DNA from: Gracilibacillus oryzae
GTDB lineage: Bacteria; Bacillota; Bacilli; Bacillales; Amphibacillaceae
NCBI RefSeq assembly: GCF_009498735.1
Contig: NZ_ML762432.1
Location: 74,956-138,955, forward strand
DNA: 64,000 bases
Direction of reading: 5' to 3'
A program made the position numbers and the translations under genes. The notes below the pieces were generated by a model. The model saw only the letters and a list, made by a program, of their open reading frames with translations, had not been told where the DNA came from and searched no databases. This document shows positions 36,706-47,731 of this stretch, piece after piece. Position 1 is the stretch's first letter; every line of letters starts with the position of its first letter.

Positions 36706-37458
36706 TTAATGTTGATGTGTTACTAGATTTAACGGGTGACCGTAATAATCTGATAATTGTTCTTTTGATAATGATTGAAACGAACTGGGTTTTCCATGAA
36801 AATGCAATGTTTTATTCAAACATACAATTTGATTTGCATGCTGAGTCATTGTTCCGATATCATGGGTAACAAGTAGTAAAGTAATATTCTGCTTATTTAA
36901 TTCATGCAATAAATCAAAAAACTTCTCAACATTTTCAGCGTCAACTCCAACAGTCGGTTCATCTAGAATAATTAATTCCGGTTCACTGACAAGGGCTCTT
37001 GCAATGAAGATTCTTTGTTGCTGTCCTCCTGAGAGATTACCGATATTCTCATGGGTATATTCTGCCATTCCAACTTGTTCAATAGCCTGTTTTATTTTCC
37101 GTTTATCTTCTTTTGATAAACGCTTAAAATAGCCGAGTTTTGCTGTTAGTCCCATAGCAACAACTTCAGCTACTGTGGCAGGAAAGCCTCGGTTGAAACT
37201 GTTCGCTTTTTGAGAGACATAGCCAATCTTACTTTTCTGCTTATATTTTTGAACAGGGGTATCAAAAATCGTTATTTCTCCAGCTGTAGGTTTCTCCAGT
37301 CCAAGAATCAGTTTAATTAGTGTTGTTTTGCCTCCGCCATTTGGACCGACCAAGCCGGTAAAATCACCTTGCTTGATTTGAAAGTTTATATTCGACAGCG
37401 CCTGACGGCTTCCATAATGGAAACTTACATTTTTCATATTAACAATGGTATTACCCAT
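36706..37458 (-). CDS. znuC: Zinc ABC transporter ATP-binding protein, ZnuC/AdcC
   Basis: The 250-residue ATPase has Walker A GPNGGGKTT (38-46), signature LSGGQQQRIFIARAL near 138-152 and Walker B LIILDEPTVG near 158-167. It heads the minus-strand operon znuC-znuB-zur. TAGGAGA precedes the ATG. A Zur operator lies between the -35 and -10 of its promoter. Confidence 0.93.
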   Translation of the reverse strand: MGNTIVNMKNVSFHYGSRQALSNINFQIKQGDFTGLVGPNGGGKTTLIKLILGLEKPTAGEITIFDTPVQKYKQKSKIGYVSQKANSFNRGFPATVAEVVAMGLTAKLGYFKRLSKEDKRKIKQAIEQVGMAEYTHENIGNLSGGQQQRIFIARALVSEPELIILDEPTVGVDAENVEKFFDLLHELNKQNITLLLVTHDIGTMTQHANQIVCLNKTLHFHGKPSSFQSLSKEQLSDYYGHPLNLVTHQH

Positions 37459-37503
37459 AATTTATTCTCCTAACTTGTACAACTTCCACATAGTTCTAAG
37501 TCA

Positions 37504-37532
37504 ATTATATCGTAATCATTCCGTTTTGTAAA
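37504..37532 (-). promoter_or_regulatory. znuC promoter with embedded Zur box
   Basis: On the minus strand TTTACA (37527-37532), a 17-base spacer and TATAAT (37504-37509). The plus-strand sequence 37507-37527, ATATCGTAATCATTCC then GTTTT, matches the B. subtilis Zur consensus AAATCGTAATNATTACGATT at nearly every position and covers the spacer and -10. Zinc-loaded Zur would therefore exclude RNA polymerase and autoregulate. Confidence 0.85.
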
Positions 37533-37557
37533 TCAATTGAATTAATTCATCAAAATA

Positions 37558-37586
37558 TAAAAAAACTTGGCAGTTGGCCAAGTTTT
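37558..37586 (-). terminator. Terminator of the coat protein pair
   Basis: On the minus strand AAAACTTGGC-caact-GCCAAGTTTT is followed by a T run. The left arm overlaps the gene end. Confidence 0.88.
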
Positions 37587-37911
37587 AATGAAGGGGAAGC
37601 TGTTGTTTATCTTGCTGGAATTGCTGATAACTTTGTTGGCATTTCTGCATATCAGCCTGCTCAAGACTGTACCAGCCATTTTTGAACATAAGATTATATA
37701 GTTCTCTCTGGCAGTTCTGTGTTTCTTCAAACACATTTAATAGATCCTGATATAAAACCTGATTACTTGCTTCATTTAAAGCGGTACTATATGCCTGAGT
37801 TAAGTATTTTTCTGTAGCTAAAATATCTGTAGCAAAATCGCGATCATTCATAGCCTGTGTCTTCTGTATGGTAGTTTCCGGGTTTTGGACTTTTTTATTC
37901 ATTTGCTGCAC
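37585..37911 (-). CDS. CotF-family spore coat protein
   Basis: The 108-residue protein carries the coat F domain (MNDRDFATDILATEKYLTQA near 21-40 through YNLMFKNGWYSLE near 77-89), a small alpha-helical fold of spore coat proteins. The C-terminal tail is glutamine-rich. A GTG start at 37911 is chosen because AAGGAGG lies 8 bases upstream; an ATG three codons later is possible. It is the second gene of a pair. Confidence 0.85.
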   Translation of the reverse strand: MQQMNKKVQNPETTIQKTQAMNDRDFATDILATEKYLTQAYSTALNEASNQVLYQDLLNVFEETQNCQRELYNLMFKNGWYSLEQADMQKCQQSYQQFQQDKQQLPLH

Positions 37912-37924
37912 GTTTACTTCCTCC

Positions 37925-38179
37925 TTACATCATTTTCTGTTTTTGATCATTTAAGTGTTCGAGGATAAGCTGGTAATGTCTTTCATGCATCTGACAAGCT
38001 CCTTCAATTGCTTGGCGAACTTCAGGGATGGTACAGTTCTGAGCAAAGAAATGTGCTTTTTTAGCTGCATTTAAGTTCCAGGACAGCATATCTGTTAAAT
38101 AGAGATGATCTTTTGTTGTAATCATTTTTGGCGGCTGTGTCATCAACTGTGAACCCATTGGTTGTTCTTGCTGCTGCAT
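37925..38179 (-). CDS. Small spore coat-associated protein, YraE-like
   Basis: The 84-residue protein has ITTKDHLYLTDMLSWNLNAAKK near 20-41, similar to small partners of CotF-like proteins such as YraE. AAGGAGG precedes the ATG. It is 13 bases upstream of the CotF-like gene, and the two probably form one sporulation unit. Function within the coat is unknown. I could not find a convincing sigma-K or sigma-G promoter. Confidence 0.75.
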   Translation of the reverse strand: MQQQEQPMGSQLMTQPPKMITTKDHLYLTDMLSWNLNAAKKAHFFAQNCTIPEVRQAIEGACQMHERHYQLILEHLNDQKQKMM

Positions 38180-38322
38180 ACGACTTCCTCCTTAAATATC
38201 AGTTCGACCATATTTTGTTCTAAAGAAACAAAACTATACTAGAGGTGGTTTTCTTATTGCTTGCTTATTTGAGAATTCTTTAGGTAAAATAATGGAAACA
38301 AGCATGATGGAGGAAAGAAATT

Positions 38323-38679
38323 ATGGCAGTTCAATTTTATTGGTACCCTAAATGCAGTACATGCAGGAAAGCGAAAAAATGGCTTGATGAGAATAACATT
38401 ACTTATGAAGCGATCGATATTGTAGAAAGCCCGCCATCAAAAGAACAAATGGCTGTTATTATTGAAAAAAGTGATCATCCGATCAATAAGTTTTTCAATA
38501 CAAGTGGAAAAAAATATCGGGAATTGGGCTTGAAGGACAAGCTTACAGATGCATCTGAAGAGGATAAGTTAGATTATTTAGCTTCTGATGGTATGTTAAT
38601 AAAACGTCCGCTAGTAGTTGGCGAGAACCAGGCTACCATAGGGTTTAAGGAGGAAATATTTGACCAGACCTGGAAATAA
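38323..38679 (+). CDS. yusI: ArsC/Spx-family protein YusI
   Basis: The 118-residue thioredoxin-fold protein has C11-S-T-C14 (YPKCSTCRKA) and the RPLVVG motif near 95-100 of the ArsC/Spx/MgsR family. YusI-type members are not proven arsenate reductases. Conserved order yusI-gcvH-yusF-yusE supports the assignment. GAGGAAAG precedes the ATG. A 144-bp repeat separates it from gcvH. Confidence 0.88.
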   Translation: MAVQFYWYPKCSTCRKAKKWLDENNITYEAIDIVESPPSKEQMAVIIEKSDHPINKFFNTSGKKYRELGLKDKLTDASEEDKLDYLASDGMLIKRPLVVGENQATIGFKEEIFDQTWK

Positions 38680-38703
38680 CCTTTATATTAAAATAGAAGT
38701 GAG

Positions 38704-38847
38704 TGTTCAGAAAGTCGGCAAATAAGAAGCAAGAAGGTAGAGGCGGTGCAGTGAGGAGCATCGGAACGTATGGTTTGAATACGTGAGAAGCGGATTCACA
38801 AACCAACGAAGAGATGCGCCGCTTATCATTTGTTGACTTTTTGAACA
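38704..38847 (+). repeat. 144-bp intergenic repeat family 2, copy 1
   Basis: The element starts TGTTCAGAAAGTCGGCAAAT and ends ATTTGTTGACTTTTTGAACA, so its ends are imperfect inverted repeats. It aligns without gaps to 50626-50769, with about 15 differences. No ORF is present. Both copies lie downstream of a plus-strand gene and end a short distance before the next ribosome site. Confidence 0.9.
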
Positions 38848-38879
38848 TCCTCTAGAAGTATAAATTGGAGGTATTAGTT

Positions 38880-39263
38880 GTGAATTTAACAAAAGATCTA
38901 TTATTTTCCGAAGAACATGAATGGGTAAAAAAAGAGGACGGAAAGCTAAGGATCGGTATAACGGACCATGCTCAATCTGAACTGGGGGACATTGTATTTA
39001 TCGAATTACCAGAACCAGGTGATACAATAGAAGCAAATGAACCATTTGGAAGTGCAGAATCTGTTAAAACAGTATCGGAATTATACGCTCCTGTCAGCGG
39101 GAAAGTTGTCGAAGTTAATGGAGAGTTAGATGATAGTCCTGAACTTGTAAATGAATCACCATATGAGAAAGCATGGTTGGTTGTTGTTGAACCGAATGAT
39201 GAATCAGAGCTGGATAAATTAATGTCTGCTGAAGATTATAAGAACATGATTAATGAAGAATAA
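38880..39263 (+). CDS. gcvH: Glycine cleavage system H protein
   Basis: The 127-residue H protein carries lipoate for the glycine cleavage system and in bacilli also acts as lipoyl relay for other dehydrogenases. The lipoylated lysine is K63 in [14 protein letters not shown]. The start is the GTG at 38880, placed 8 bases after TTGGAGG; an upstream TTG at 38865 would overlap the ribosome site. No gcvT, gcvPA or gcvPB is adjacent. Confidence 0.95.
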   Translation: MNLTKDLLFSEEHEWVKKEDGKLRIGITDHAQSELGDIVFIELPEPGDTIEANEPFGSAESVKTVSELYAPVSGKVVEVNGELDDSPELVNESPYEKAWLVVVEPNDESELDKLMSAEDYKNMINEE

Positions 39264-39268
39264 TAAAT

Positions 39269-39302
39269 TTTAGCATTCGCAACTAATTCAGCGGATGCTA
39301 AA
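39269..39302 (+). terminator. Possible terminator after gcvH
   Basis: TTTAGCATTCGC pairs with GCGGATGCTAAA around a 10-base loop and is followed by TTTG. The T run is short, so termination may be partial. Confidence 0.45.
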
Positions 39303-39405
39303 TTTGTATAGTGTATATTAATTAGTCATAACTACACTAATTTGTTCCATACAATAAACTAAGCTGTTGTTAAATAGCATGTAGTCTGACGAAGTAGGTG
39401 AGCCA

Positions 39406-39756
39406 ATGCTGAATTTAGATACAAAGGTAATTATTGTAGAGGGCCGCTCCGATAAAGAAAAAGTAAAAAAACTAGTAAATGATCATGTGGAAATTGTTTG
39501 TACAAATGGAACGTTAGGTGTTGAACGACTTGAATACTTAATTGAAACCTATGATATGGATCACCGAGATGTATATATTTTAGTGGATGAGGATAATGCA
39601 GGAAAAAAATTAAGAAAACAGTTGTCAAAAGAACTGCCACACGCCACACACATCCATATAGATAAAGCATTTAGAGAAGTTGCAGCAACTCCGGAAGCTG
39701 AATTAGCTGTTGCTTTGGTTTCTTCTCGTATCATGATTAATCCGGATTATTTATAA
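39406..39756 (+). CDS. yusF: Toprim-domain protein YusF
   Basis: The 116-residue protein is a stand-alone Toprim domain with the catalytic glutamate in IIVEGRSDKEK (E12) and the DxD pair in VDEDNAGKK near 60-66. Related small Toprim proteins are ribonuclease M5-like nucleases, but YusF has no established role. The yusF-yusE spacing of about 11 bases indicates co-expression. Confidence 0.85.
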   Translation: MLNLDTKVIIVEGRSDKEKVKKLVNDHVEIVCTNGTLGVERLEYLIETYDMDHRDVYILVDEDNAGKKLRKQLSKELPHATHIHIDKAFREVAATPEAELAVALVSSRIMINPDYL

Positions 39757-39767
39757 AGGTGATGTTA

Positions 39768-40091
39768 ATGGAAGAATTAAAAGAGAAAACATGGAATATT
39801 CTTAATGGGGAAAAAGCAATTATTTTTATATACACACCATTCTGTGCTACCTGTCAGTTGGCAGAAAAAATGATTCATATTATCGAACAGGAAAACCAGT
39901 CGAGAGTCATTTATCAAATGAATGCTTCTTTTTATCCTGACTTTATGGCTGATAATAAGATTGAAAGTGTCCCAGCCCTGGTTTTCTGGGATGGTGCTAG
40001 GGTACAGGACAAGATATACGCAATGGAATCAGTAACAAAACTTTTCAACATAATTGGTGAATGGGAGCAAAAATGGAGTATTTCTCAATAA
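39768..40091 (+). CDS. yusE: Thioredoxin-like protein YusE
   Basis: The 107-residue protein has a thioredoxin fold with active site C26-A-T-C29 (YTPFCATCQ) and a cis-proline segment VPALVFW near 64-70. The CATC pair differs from the CGPC of canonical thioredoxin, so redox properties likely differ. AAAGGTGA places the start at ATG 39768. Its partner is YusF. Confidence 0.85.
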   Translation: MEELKEKTWNILNGEKAIIFIYTPFCATCQLAEKMIHIIEQENQSRVIYQMNASFYPDFMADNKIESVPALVFWDGARVQDKIYAMESVTKLFNIIGEWEQKWSISQ

Positions 40092-40189
40092 AATAAAGTA
40101 TTATGCATTAAATTTAATTAATTCAGAGGTGAATGAATCAAACTGATTTCAGTCAGAGATATTGCAGTCATACAGAACGACAGTCCGTT

Positions 40190-40217
40190 TTGTTGAATTG
40201 CCAGAGAATGTTACAAT
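40190..40217 (+). promoter_or_regulatory. Candidate promoter of the small ORF at 40248
   Basis: TTGTTG (40190-40195), a 16-base spacer and TACAAT (40212-40217) lie about 30 bases before the apparent start. Confidence 0.45.
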
Positions 40218-40247
40218 ATGATTGTAAATAACCGAAAGGATTGATTC

Positions 40248-40442
40248 ATTATTAATGACCATAAGCTTGATCTGAATTACACAACAGAGATGGAAAAAGC
40301 GATGCATCAAATGCATGGAGTTGGATATGCAGAATACAGTCGCAATCTTAAAAAAAGGTTAAGTGTGGAAAAAGAAAGAGAAAAAAGTTATGAGAAAAGC
40401 CAAAGAGTGATACAGGATGTCGAAAGATTAGTTCATAGATAA
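40248..40442 (+). CDS. Small basic protein with apparent ATT start, function unknown
   Basis: A 63-64 codon frame reads (I)INDHKLDLNYTTEMEKAM and continues through YAEYSRNLKKRLSVEKERE to VERLVHR and TAA. It is charged and probably helical. It has a promoter-like sequence, a GAAAGGA ribosome site (40233-40239) and a clean terminator, but no ATG, GTG or TTG at the right place: in frame there are ATT codons 8 and 11 bases after the site, and the first in-frame ATG is 48 bases in. Either ATT starts translation, as in infC, or an ATG was recently lost. I do not recognise the family. Confidence 0.55.
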   Translation: MINDHKLDLNYTTEMEKAMHQMHGVGYAEYSRNLKKRLSVEKEREKSYEKSQRVIQDVERLVHR

Positions 40443-40448
40443 TATAGC

Positions 40449-40491
40449 AAAAACAACAGTTACACGATATAAGTGAAGCTGTTGTTTTTTT
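40449..40491 (+). terminator. Terminator of the small ORF
   Basis: AAAAACAACAG pairs with CTGTTGTTTTT around an extended loop and leads into a T tract, 7 bases after the stop codon. Confidence 0.85.
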
Positions 40492-40835
40492 ATTTTCAAC
40501 TAACTAAATAGTAACTTTATGAACGATTTAACCAATTATGCTTTTATGCTGTTCCGTCGTAGGTTAGTTGTGACTAACGTTAAACTACACTATTATAACA
40601 GCAATTTCCTGTGTGTCAGGTTAGAATCTTATTTGAAGCGTTGATTCTGTGTTTGTAAAGTTGTCTTAATCGATAATATAGTCCAAGTTGTGGTATAATA
40701 TCTTTCGTGGATATCAGTCGAATATGGTTGATTATAGATTCGAAATAGTATAAGATTATAATGAGAATAAAGTGAGAATGAATGTAATTCCACTTGTAAT
40801 TAAGATAATATAAAATGTTTTGGAGGTATGTTTTT
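40492..40835 (+). other. Leader region of the suf operon, no gene found
   Basis: The stretch contains a short hairpin GTTAGTtgtgACTAAC near 40563-40577 and -10-like hexamers (TATAAT near 40695 and 40757). A 41-codon ATG frame from about 40522 has no ribosome site. I see no riboswitch; in B. subtilis an S-box metNPQ operon lies in front of suf, but the met genes are absent here. Confidence 0.6.
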
Positions 40836-41621
40836 ATGGCAGGTTCAACTTTAGAGATTAAAGATCTTCATGTTGAGATTGAAGGTCAGGAAATATTAAA
40901 AGGTGTAAATTTAACAATTAAGGGTGGAGAATTCCACGCTGTAATGGGACCAAATGGTACTGGTAAATCAACCCTGGCATCTGCAATTATGGGTCATCCG
41001 AAATATGAAGTAACAAAAGGACAGATCCTTTTAGACGGTGAAGATGTATTAGAGATGGAAGTTGATGAACGTGCACAGGCAGGTCTATTTCTTGCAATGC
41101 AATATCCAAGTGAAATCAGCGGTGTGACAACATCAGATTTCTTACGTTCTTCTGTTAACGCACATCGTGAAGAGGGTGACGAAATTTCTTTAATGAAGTT
41201 CATTAAAGAGATGGACGGTGCAATGGATTATCTTGAAATGGATAAAAATATGGCACAACGTTACTTGAACGAAGGTTTCTCTGGTGGAGAGAAAAAACGT
41301 AACGAAATTCTGCAATTAATGATGATTCAGCCAGCAATTGCAATTTTAGATGAAATTGATTCTGGTCTGGATATCGATGCATTAAAAGTAGTATCAAAAG
41401 GTATCAACAAAATGCGCAGTGAGGAGTTCGGCTGTCTGATTATCACTCACTATCAACGTTTACTTGATTATATAACTCCAGATCATGTGCATATTATGAT
41501 GCAAGGCCGTGTGGTTAAGTCAGGTGGACCGGAATTAGCTCAACGACTTGAGGCAGAAGGTTATGAGTGGATTAAAGAAGAATTAGGTATTGAAGACGAA
41601 ACTGTAGGACAAAACGCATAA
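40836..41621 (+). CDS. sufC: Fe-S cluster assembly ATPase SufC
   Basis: SufC (261 residues) is the ABC-type ATPase of the SufBCD scaffold that builds iron-sulfur clusters. Walker A is GPNGTGKST (38-46); the SufC-specific signature FSGGEKKRNEILQ and Walker B AILDEIDSGLD are present. TGGAGGT sets the ATG at 40836; an upstream frame start at 40815 is unsupported. It heads the operon sufC-D-S-U-B, in the Bacillus order. Confidence 0.97.
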   Translation: MAGSTLEIKDLHVEIEGQEILKGVNLTIKGGEFHAVMGPNGTGKSTLASAIMGHPKYEVTKGQILLDGEDVLEMEVDERAQAGLFLAMQYPSEISGVTTSDFLRSSVNAHREEGDEISLMKFIKEMDGAMDYLEMDKNMAQRYLNEGFSGGEKKRNEILQLMMIQPAIAILDEIDSGLDIDALKVVSKGINKMRSEEFGCLIITHYQRLLDYITPDHVHIMMQGRVVKSGGPELAQRLEAEGYEWIKEELGIEDETVGQNA

Positions 41622-41638
41622 AGGTTAGGAGGTATCGT

Positions 41639-44602
<2,964 letters not shown>

Positions 44603-44631
44603 AGAAAAAATCCAAAACAGGAGGTAATAAC

Positions 44632-46029
44632 ATGGCGAAAAAAGCACCTGAAATAGGCGAATATAAATATGGCTTTCATGATAGAGATATTTCCATTTTT
44701 CGTACAGAAAAAGGTTTAACACGAAATATCGTGGAAGAAATTTCTCGTATGAAAGAAGAACCAGAGTGGATGTTGGAATATCGTTTAAAAGCATTAGAGC
44801 AATTTTACAAGAAACCAATGCCTCAGTGGGGCGGTGACTTAGCAGAACTTGATTTTGATGAGATCACTTATTATGTAAAACCATCCGAGCGCTCGGAGCG
44901 TTCTTGGGATGAGGTGCCTGATGAAATTAAACAAACGTTTGATAAACTGGGTATTCCTGAAGCAGAACAGAAGTATCTTGCTGGTGTTTCTGCCCAGTAT
45001 GAATCAGAAGTTGTTTATCACAACTTAAAAGAAGATCTTGAAAATTTAGGAATTGTCTTTAAAGATACAGATACAGCTTTAAAAGAGAATGAAGACTTAT
45101 TCAAAGAGTATTTTGGAAAAGTTATTCCTTCTTCTGATAATAAGTTTGCTGCACTGAACTCTGCTGTTTGGTCTGGTGGATCATTTATTTATGTTCCAAA
45201 AGGAGTAAAAACAGATACACCGTTACAGGCATATTTCCGAATTAACTCAGAAAATATGGGACAGTTCGAACGTACACTTATTATTGTTGATGAAGGGGCT
45301 TCTGTCCACTATGTTGAGGGTTGTACAGCACCGACATATACAACGAACTCATTGCACAGTGCGGTAGTAGAGATTTTTGTTAAAAAAGATGCTTATTGCC
45401 GTTACACTACAATCCAAAACTGGGCAAACAATGTATACAACCTTGTTACAAAACGTGCAACATGTGATGCAAATGCAACGATGGAATGGATTGATGGAAA
45501 TATTGGCTCTAAATTAACGATGAAATATCCGGCAATTATCCTTAAAGGAGAAGGTGCTCGCGGTAATACCCTTTCTATCGCATTAGCGGGTAAAGGACAA
45601 CACCAGCATGCTGGTGCCAAAATGCACCATTTAGCACCAAATACTTCTTCTACAATTGTATCTAAGTCCATCTCAAAACAAGGCGGGAAAGTTACCTATT
45701 TAGGTATGGTACACTTTGGACGTAAAGCAGATGGGGCAAGATCTAATATTGAATGTGATACGTTAATTATGGATAATAAATCAACTTCCGATACAATTCC
45801 ATACAATGAGATTTTAAATGAAAACATCTCATTGGAACACGAAGCGAAAGTTTCGAAAGTATCTGAAGAACAATTATTCTATCTGATGAGCCGTGGTCTT
45901 TCAGAAGAAGAAGCGACAGAAATGATCGTAATGGGCTTTATCGAGCCATTTACGAAAGAACTTCCAATGGAATATGCGGTAGAGATGAACCGTTTAATCA
46001 AGTTCGAAATGGAAGGTTCAATCGGATAA
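44632..46029 (+). CDS. sufB: Fe-S cluster assembly protein SufB
   Basis: SufB (465 residues) is the main scaffold subunit. Family motifs include [10 protein letters not shown] near 224-233, [21 protein letters not shown] near 310-330 and [14 protein letters not shown] near 424-437. AGGAGG precedes the ATG. It ends the operon before a strong terminator. Confidence 0.97.
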   Translation: MAKKAPEIGEYKYGFHDRDISIFRTEKGLTRNIVEEISRMKEEPEWMLEYRLKALEQFYKKPMPQWGGDLAELDFDEITYYVKPSERSERSWDEVPDEIKQTFDKLGIPEAEQKYLAGVSAQYESEVVYHNLKEDLENLGIVFKDTDTALKENEDLFKEYFGKVIPSSDNKFAALNSAVWSGGSFIYVPKGVKTDTPLQAYFRINSENMGQFERTLIIVDEGASVHYVEGCTAPTYTTNSLHSAVVEIFVKKDAYCRYTTIQNWANNVYNLVTKRATCDANATMEWIDGNIGSKLTMKYPAIILKGEGARGNTLSIALAGKGQHQHAGAKMHHLAPNTSSTIVSKSISKQGGKVTYLGMVHFGRKADGARSNIECDTLIMDNKSTSDTIPYNEILNENISLEHEAKVSKVSEEQLFYLMSRGLSEEEATEMIVMGFIEPFTKELPMEYAVEMNRLIKFEMEGSIG

Positions 46030-46038
46030 TGAAAGAGC

Positions 46039-46075
46039 AAAACCTTGCTGCAATGATATGCAGCAAGGTTTTTTA
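46039..46075 (+). terminator. Terminator of the suf operon
   Basis: AAAACCTTGCTGCA pairs with TGCAGCAAGGTTTT over 14 bp and continues in T. Confidence 0.93.
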
Positions 46076-46257
46076 TGTCTGAAAAGAAATAAGATAATCA
46101 AATATGACACCAAGTTTTACCGTATTAGGTTAATGATCTGTTACAGGAAAAATTCTGATATTCCATAAAATAGGCCATATTAGCTATTTATTCCCTTTTT
46201 ATATTTTTGTAATATTTATAAGAGAACTAACTAATTAGAATTTGAGGGTGAATAGTA

Positions 46258-47622
46258 TTGTTGAAAAGTAAACTTATTATTACAGGACTTGTTATGTTCG
46301 TGCTTCTTCTAGCAGGATGTTCAAATAATGAGAATGAGACAAATCCGGCAGATATGCAAGAACAGACAGATTCCTTAGTGAAAGACGATAAAGAGTCAGC
46401 TTCAGATACAGATAATTTAGACCATTTACAATTTTCGAATGCTGAAGAAAGAATGCAATTAGACTTGGAGAATGCGGAATTTAATGGGGAACAATTTAAT
46501 GAGGATGAGGTACAACGTATAGTGGAGCAGCTTCCAGAAAATCTAACACCTGAGGAGTATTATTACAAATTACTTTCATTGATAGGAGAAGATTACCGGA
46601 AATATTACCAGTTTTTTAACAGTGTAGAGACTTCTTTCGAATCTGCGACTTCCCAGCCAGATGAGATAAATAGAGAAGGGGAGTCAGACCTCTCACCAAT
46701 AAATGTATCTATACTCTTTGATGCTAGTGGAAGTATGGATGAAATGATTTCAGGAAAAACCAAAATACAATTAGCCAAAGAAGCAGTAAATTCTTTTGTT
46801 GCCAGTTTGCCGGAAATTGTTAATATTTCCTTGACTGTTTATGGTCACAAAGGAACAGGGACAGATAATAAAGAACTTTCCTGTAAAAGCATAGAAGAAA
46901 TATATCCACTTTCTTCCTATGATGAAGATTCTTTTCAGGCTGCATTAGATTCATTCTCTTCCGCGGGTTGGACACCACTTGCTGGAGCAATGGTATCAGC
47001 AACTCAAAAGTTATCAAATGCAAATGGAGATAATGAAGAGAATATTGTATATATTGTGAGTGACGGCATGGAAACATGTAACGGTGATCCTGTTATAGCA
47101 GCTAAAAAGTTAAATCAATCTAGTTCAAATGCAATTGTAAATATTATCGGTTTTGATGTTAATGATGAAGGCCAGCAACAATTAAGAGAAGTGGCAAGCG
47201 CAGGTGCGGGAGAGTATTCTACTGTCAGAACGGAACAAGAATTAACAAGCTATTTTAATAGTCAGAAAACAAAACTAATTAACCAATGGTATGGTTGGGA
47301 AGCAGAAAATGTCAATAAATACTATGCATCAGAATCAGAAAGAGTAAATGAATTGTATAATATGGAAACCGAAATGGTCAACATAGCCTATAATGAGGAA
47401 ACACGTTTAAAGAATTTAACCTATCATCTTGACCAAACTATAGATGCCGATTGGGATAAAGTCAGGGAAATTGTGAATGATACTGGGGATGAAATAAGAG
47501 AATATGTCAGATCAGCTGCTGATGCCTATCGAGCGGAAATCAGAAGTGGGGGAGATCAGAATAGAGATAGTATTAGAAATAAAGCAGGTAATGAACGAGA
47601 CAAGCTTCGTGGTAAGCAATGA
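46258..47622 (+). CDS. Von Willebrand factor A domain lipoprotein
   Basis: The 454-residue protein starts with a signal sequence and lipobox LLLAGC (Cys21), then an acidic linker (about 25-60), a helical region, and a VWA domain (about 157-340) with the metal-binding DASGS motif in ILFDASGSMDE. The C-terminal 110 residues are charged and helical (NKYYASESERVNELYNMETE). It resembles VWA proteins such as B. subtilis YwmC/YwmD in type, but its role is unknown. The start is one of two adjacent TTG codons (46258, 46261) after GAGGGTGA. It is monocistronic. Confidence 0.82.
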   Translation: MLKSKLIITGLVMFVLLLAGCSNNENETNPADMQEQTDSLVKDDKESASDTDNLDHLQFSNAEERMQLDLENAEFNGEQFNEDEVQRIVEQLPENLTPEEYYYKLLSLIGEDYRKYYQFFNSVETSFESATSQPDEINREGESDLSPINVSILFDASGSMDEMISGKTKIQLAKEAVNSFVASLPEIVNISLTVYGHKGTGTDNKELSCKSIEEIYPLSSYDEDSFQAALDSFSSAGWTPLAGAMVSATQKLSNANGDNEENIVYIVSDGMETCNGDPVIAAKKLNQSSSNAIVNIIGFDVNDEGQQQLREVASAGAGEYSTVRTEQELTSYFNSQKTKLINQWYGWEAENVNKYYASESERVNELYNMETEMVNIAYNEETRLKNLTYHLDQTIDADWDKVREIVNDTGDEIREYVRSAADAYRAEIRSGGDQNRDSIRNKAGNERDKLRGKQ

Positions 47623-47670
47623 AATATATTGCCTGAATGGATAAATCAACTGATAAGCTTTATAATAGAA

Positions 47671-47703
47671 GAGAGTTCGTTTAATGAACTCTCCTTTTCT
47701 TTT
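47671..47703 (+). terminator. Terminator of the VWA gene
   Basis: GAGAGTTC (47671-47678) pairs with GAACTCTC (47686-47693) and is followed by CTTTTCTTTT. An ATG in frame with yunE lies inside this hairpin, which argues against using it as start. Confidence 0.8.
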
Positions 47704-47731
47704 ATACATACATAAAAATGGAAGTGATATT

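Noticed and set aside
38323-38679. yusI as an arsenate reductase
   Set aside because: The ArsC/Spx fold and CSTC motif are present, but no ars genes are nearby and the conserved yus order points to the uncharacterised YusI group.
38704-38847. Family 2 repeat as an insertion sequence
   Set aside because: No transposase frame and only 144 bp; at most a non-autonomous element.
40522-40650. 41-codon ATG frame before sufC
   Set aside because: No ribosome site, no recognisable composition, and it lies in the operon leader.
40492-40835. S-box or T-box riboswitch before suf
   Set aside because: I could not find the conserved core motifs; only a short hairpin and -10-like hexamers are present.
47684-47731. 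ATG at 47684 as start of yunE
   Set aside because: It lies in the loop of the preceding terminator and has no ribosome site; TTG at 47732 has GGAAGTGAT at the right distance.
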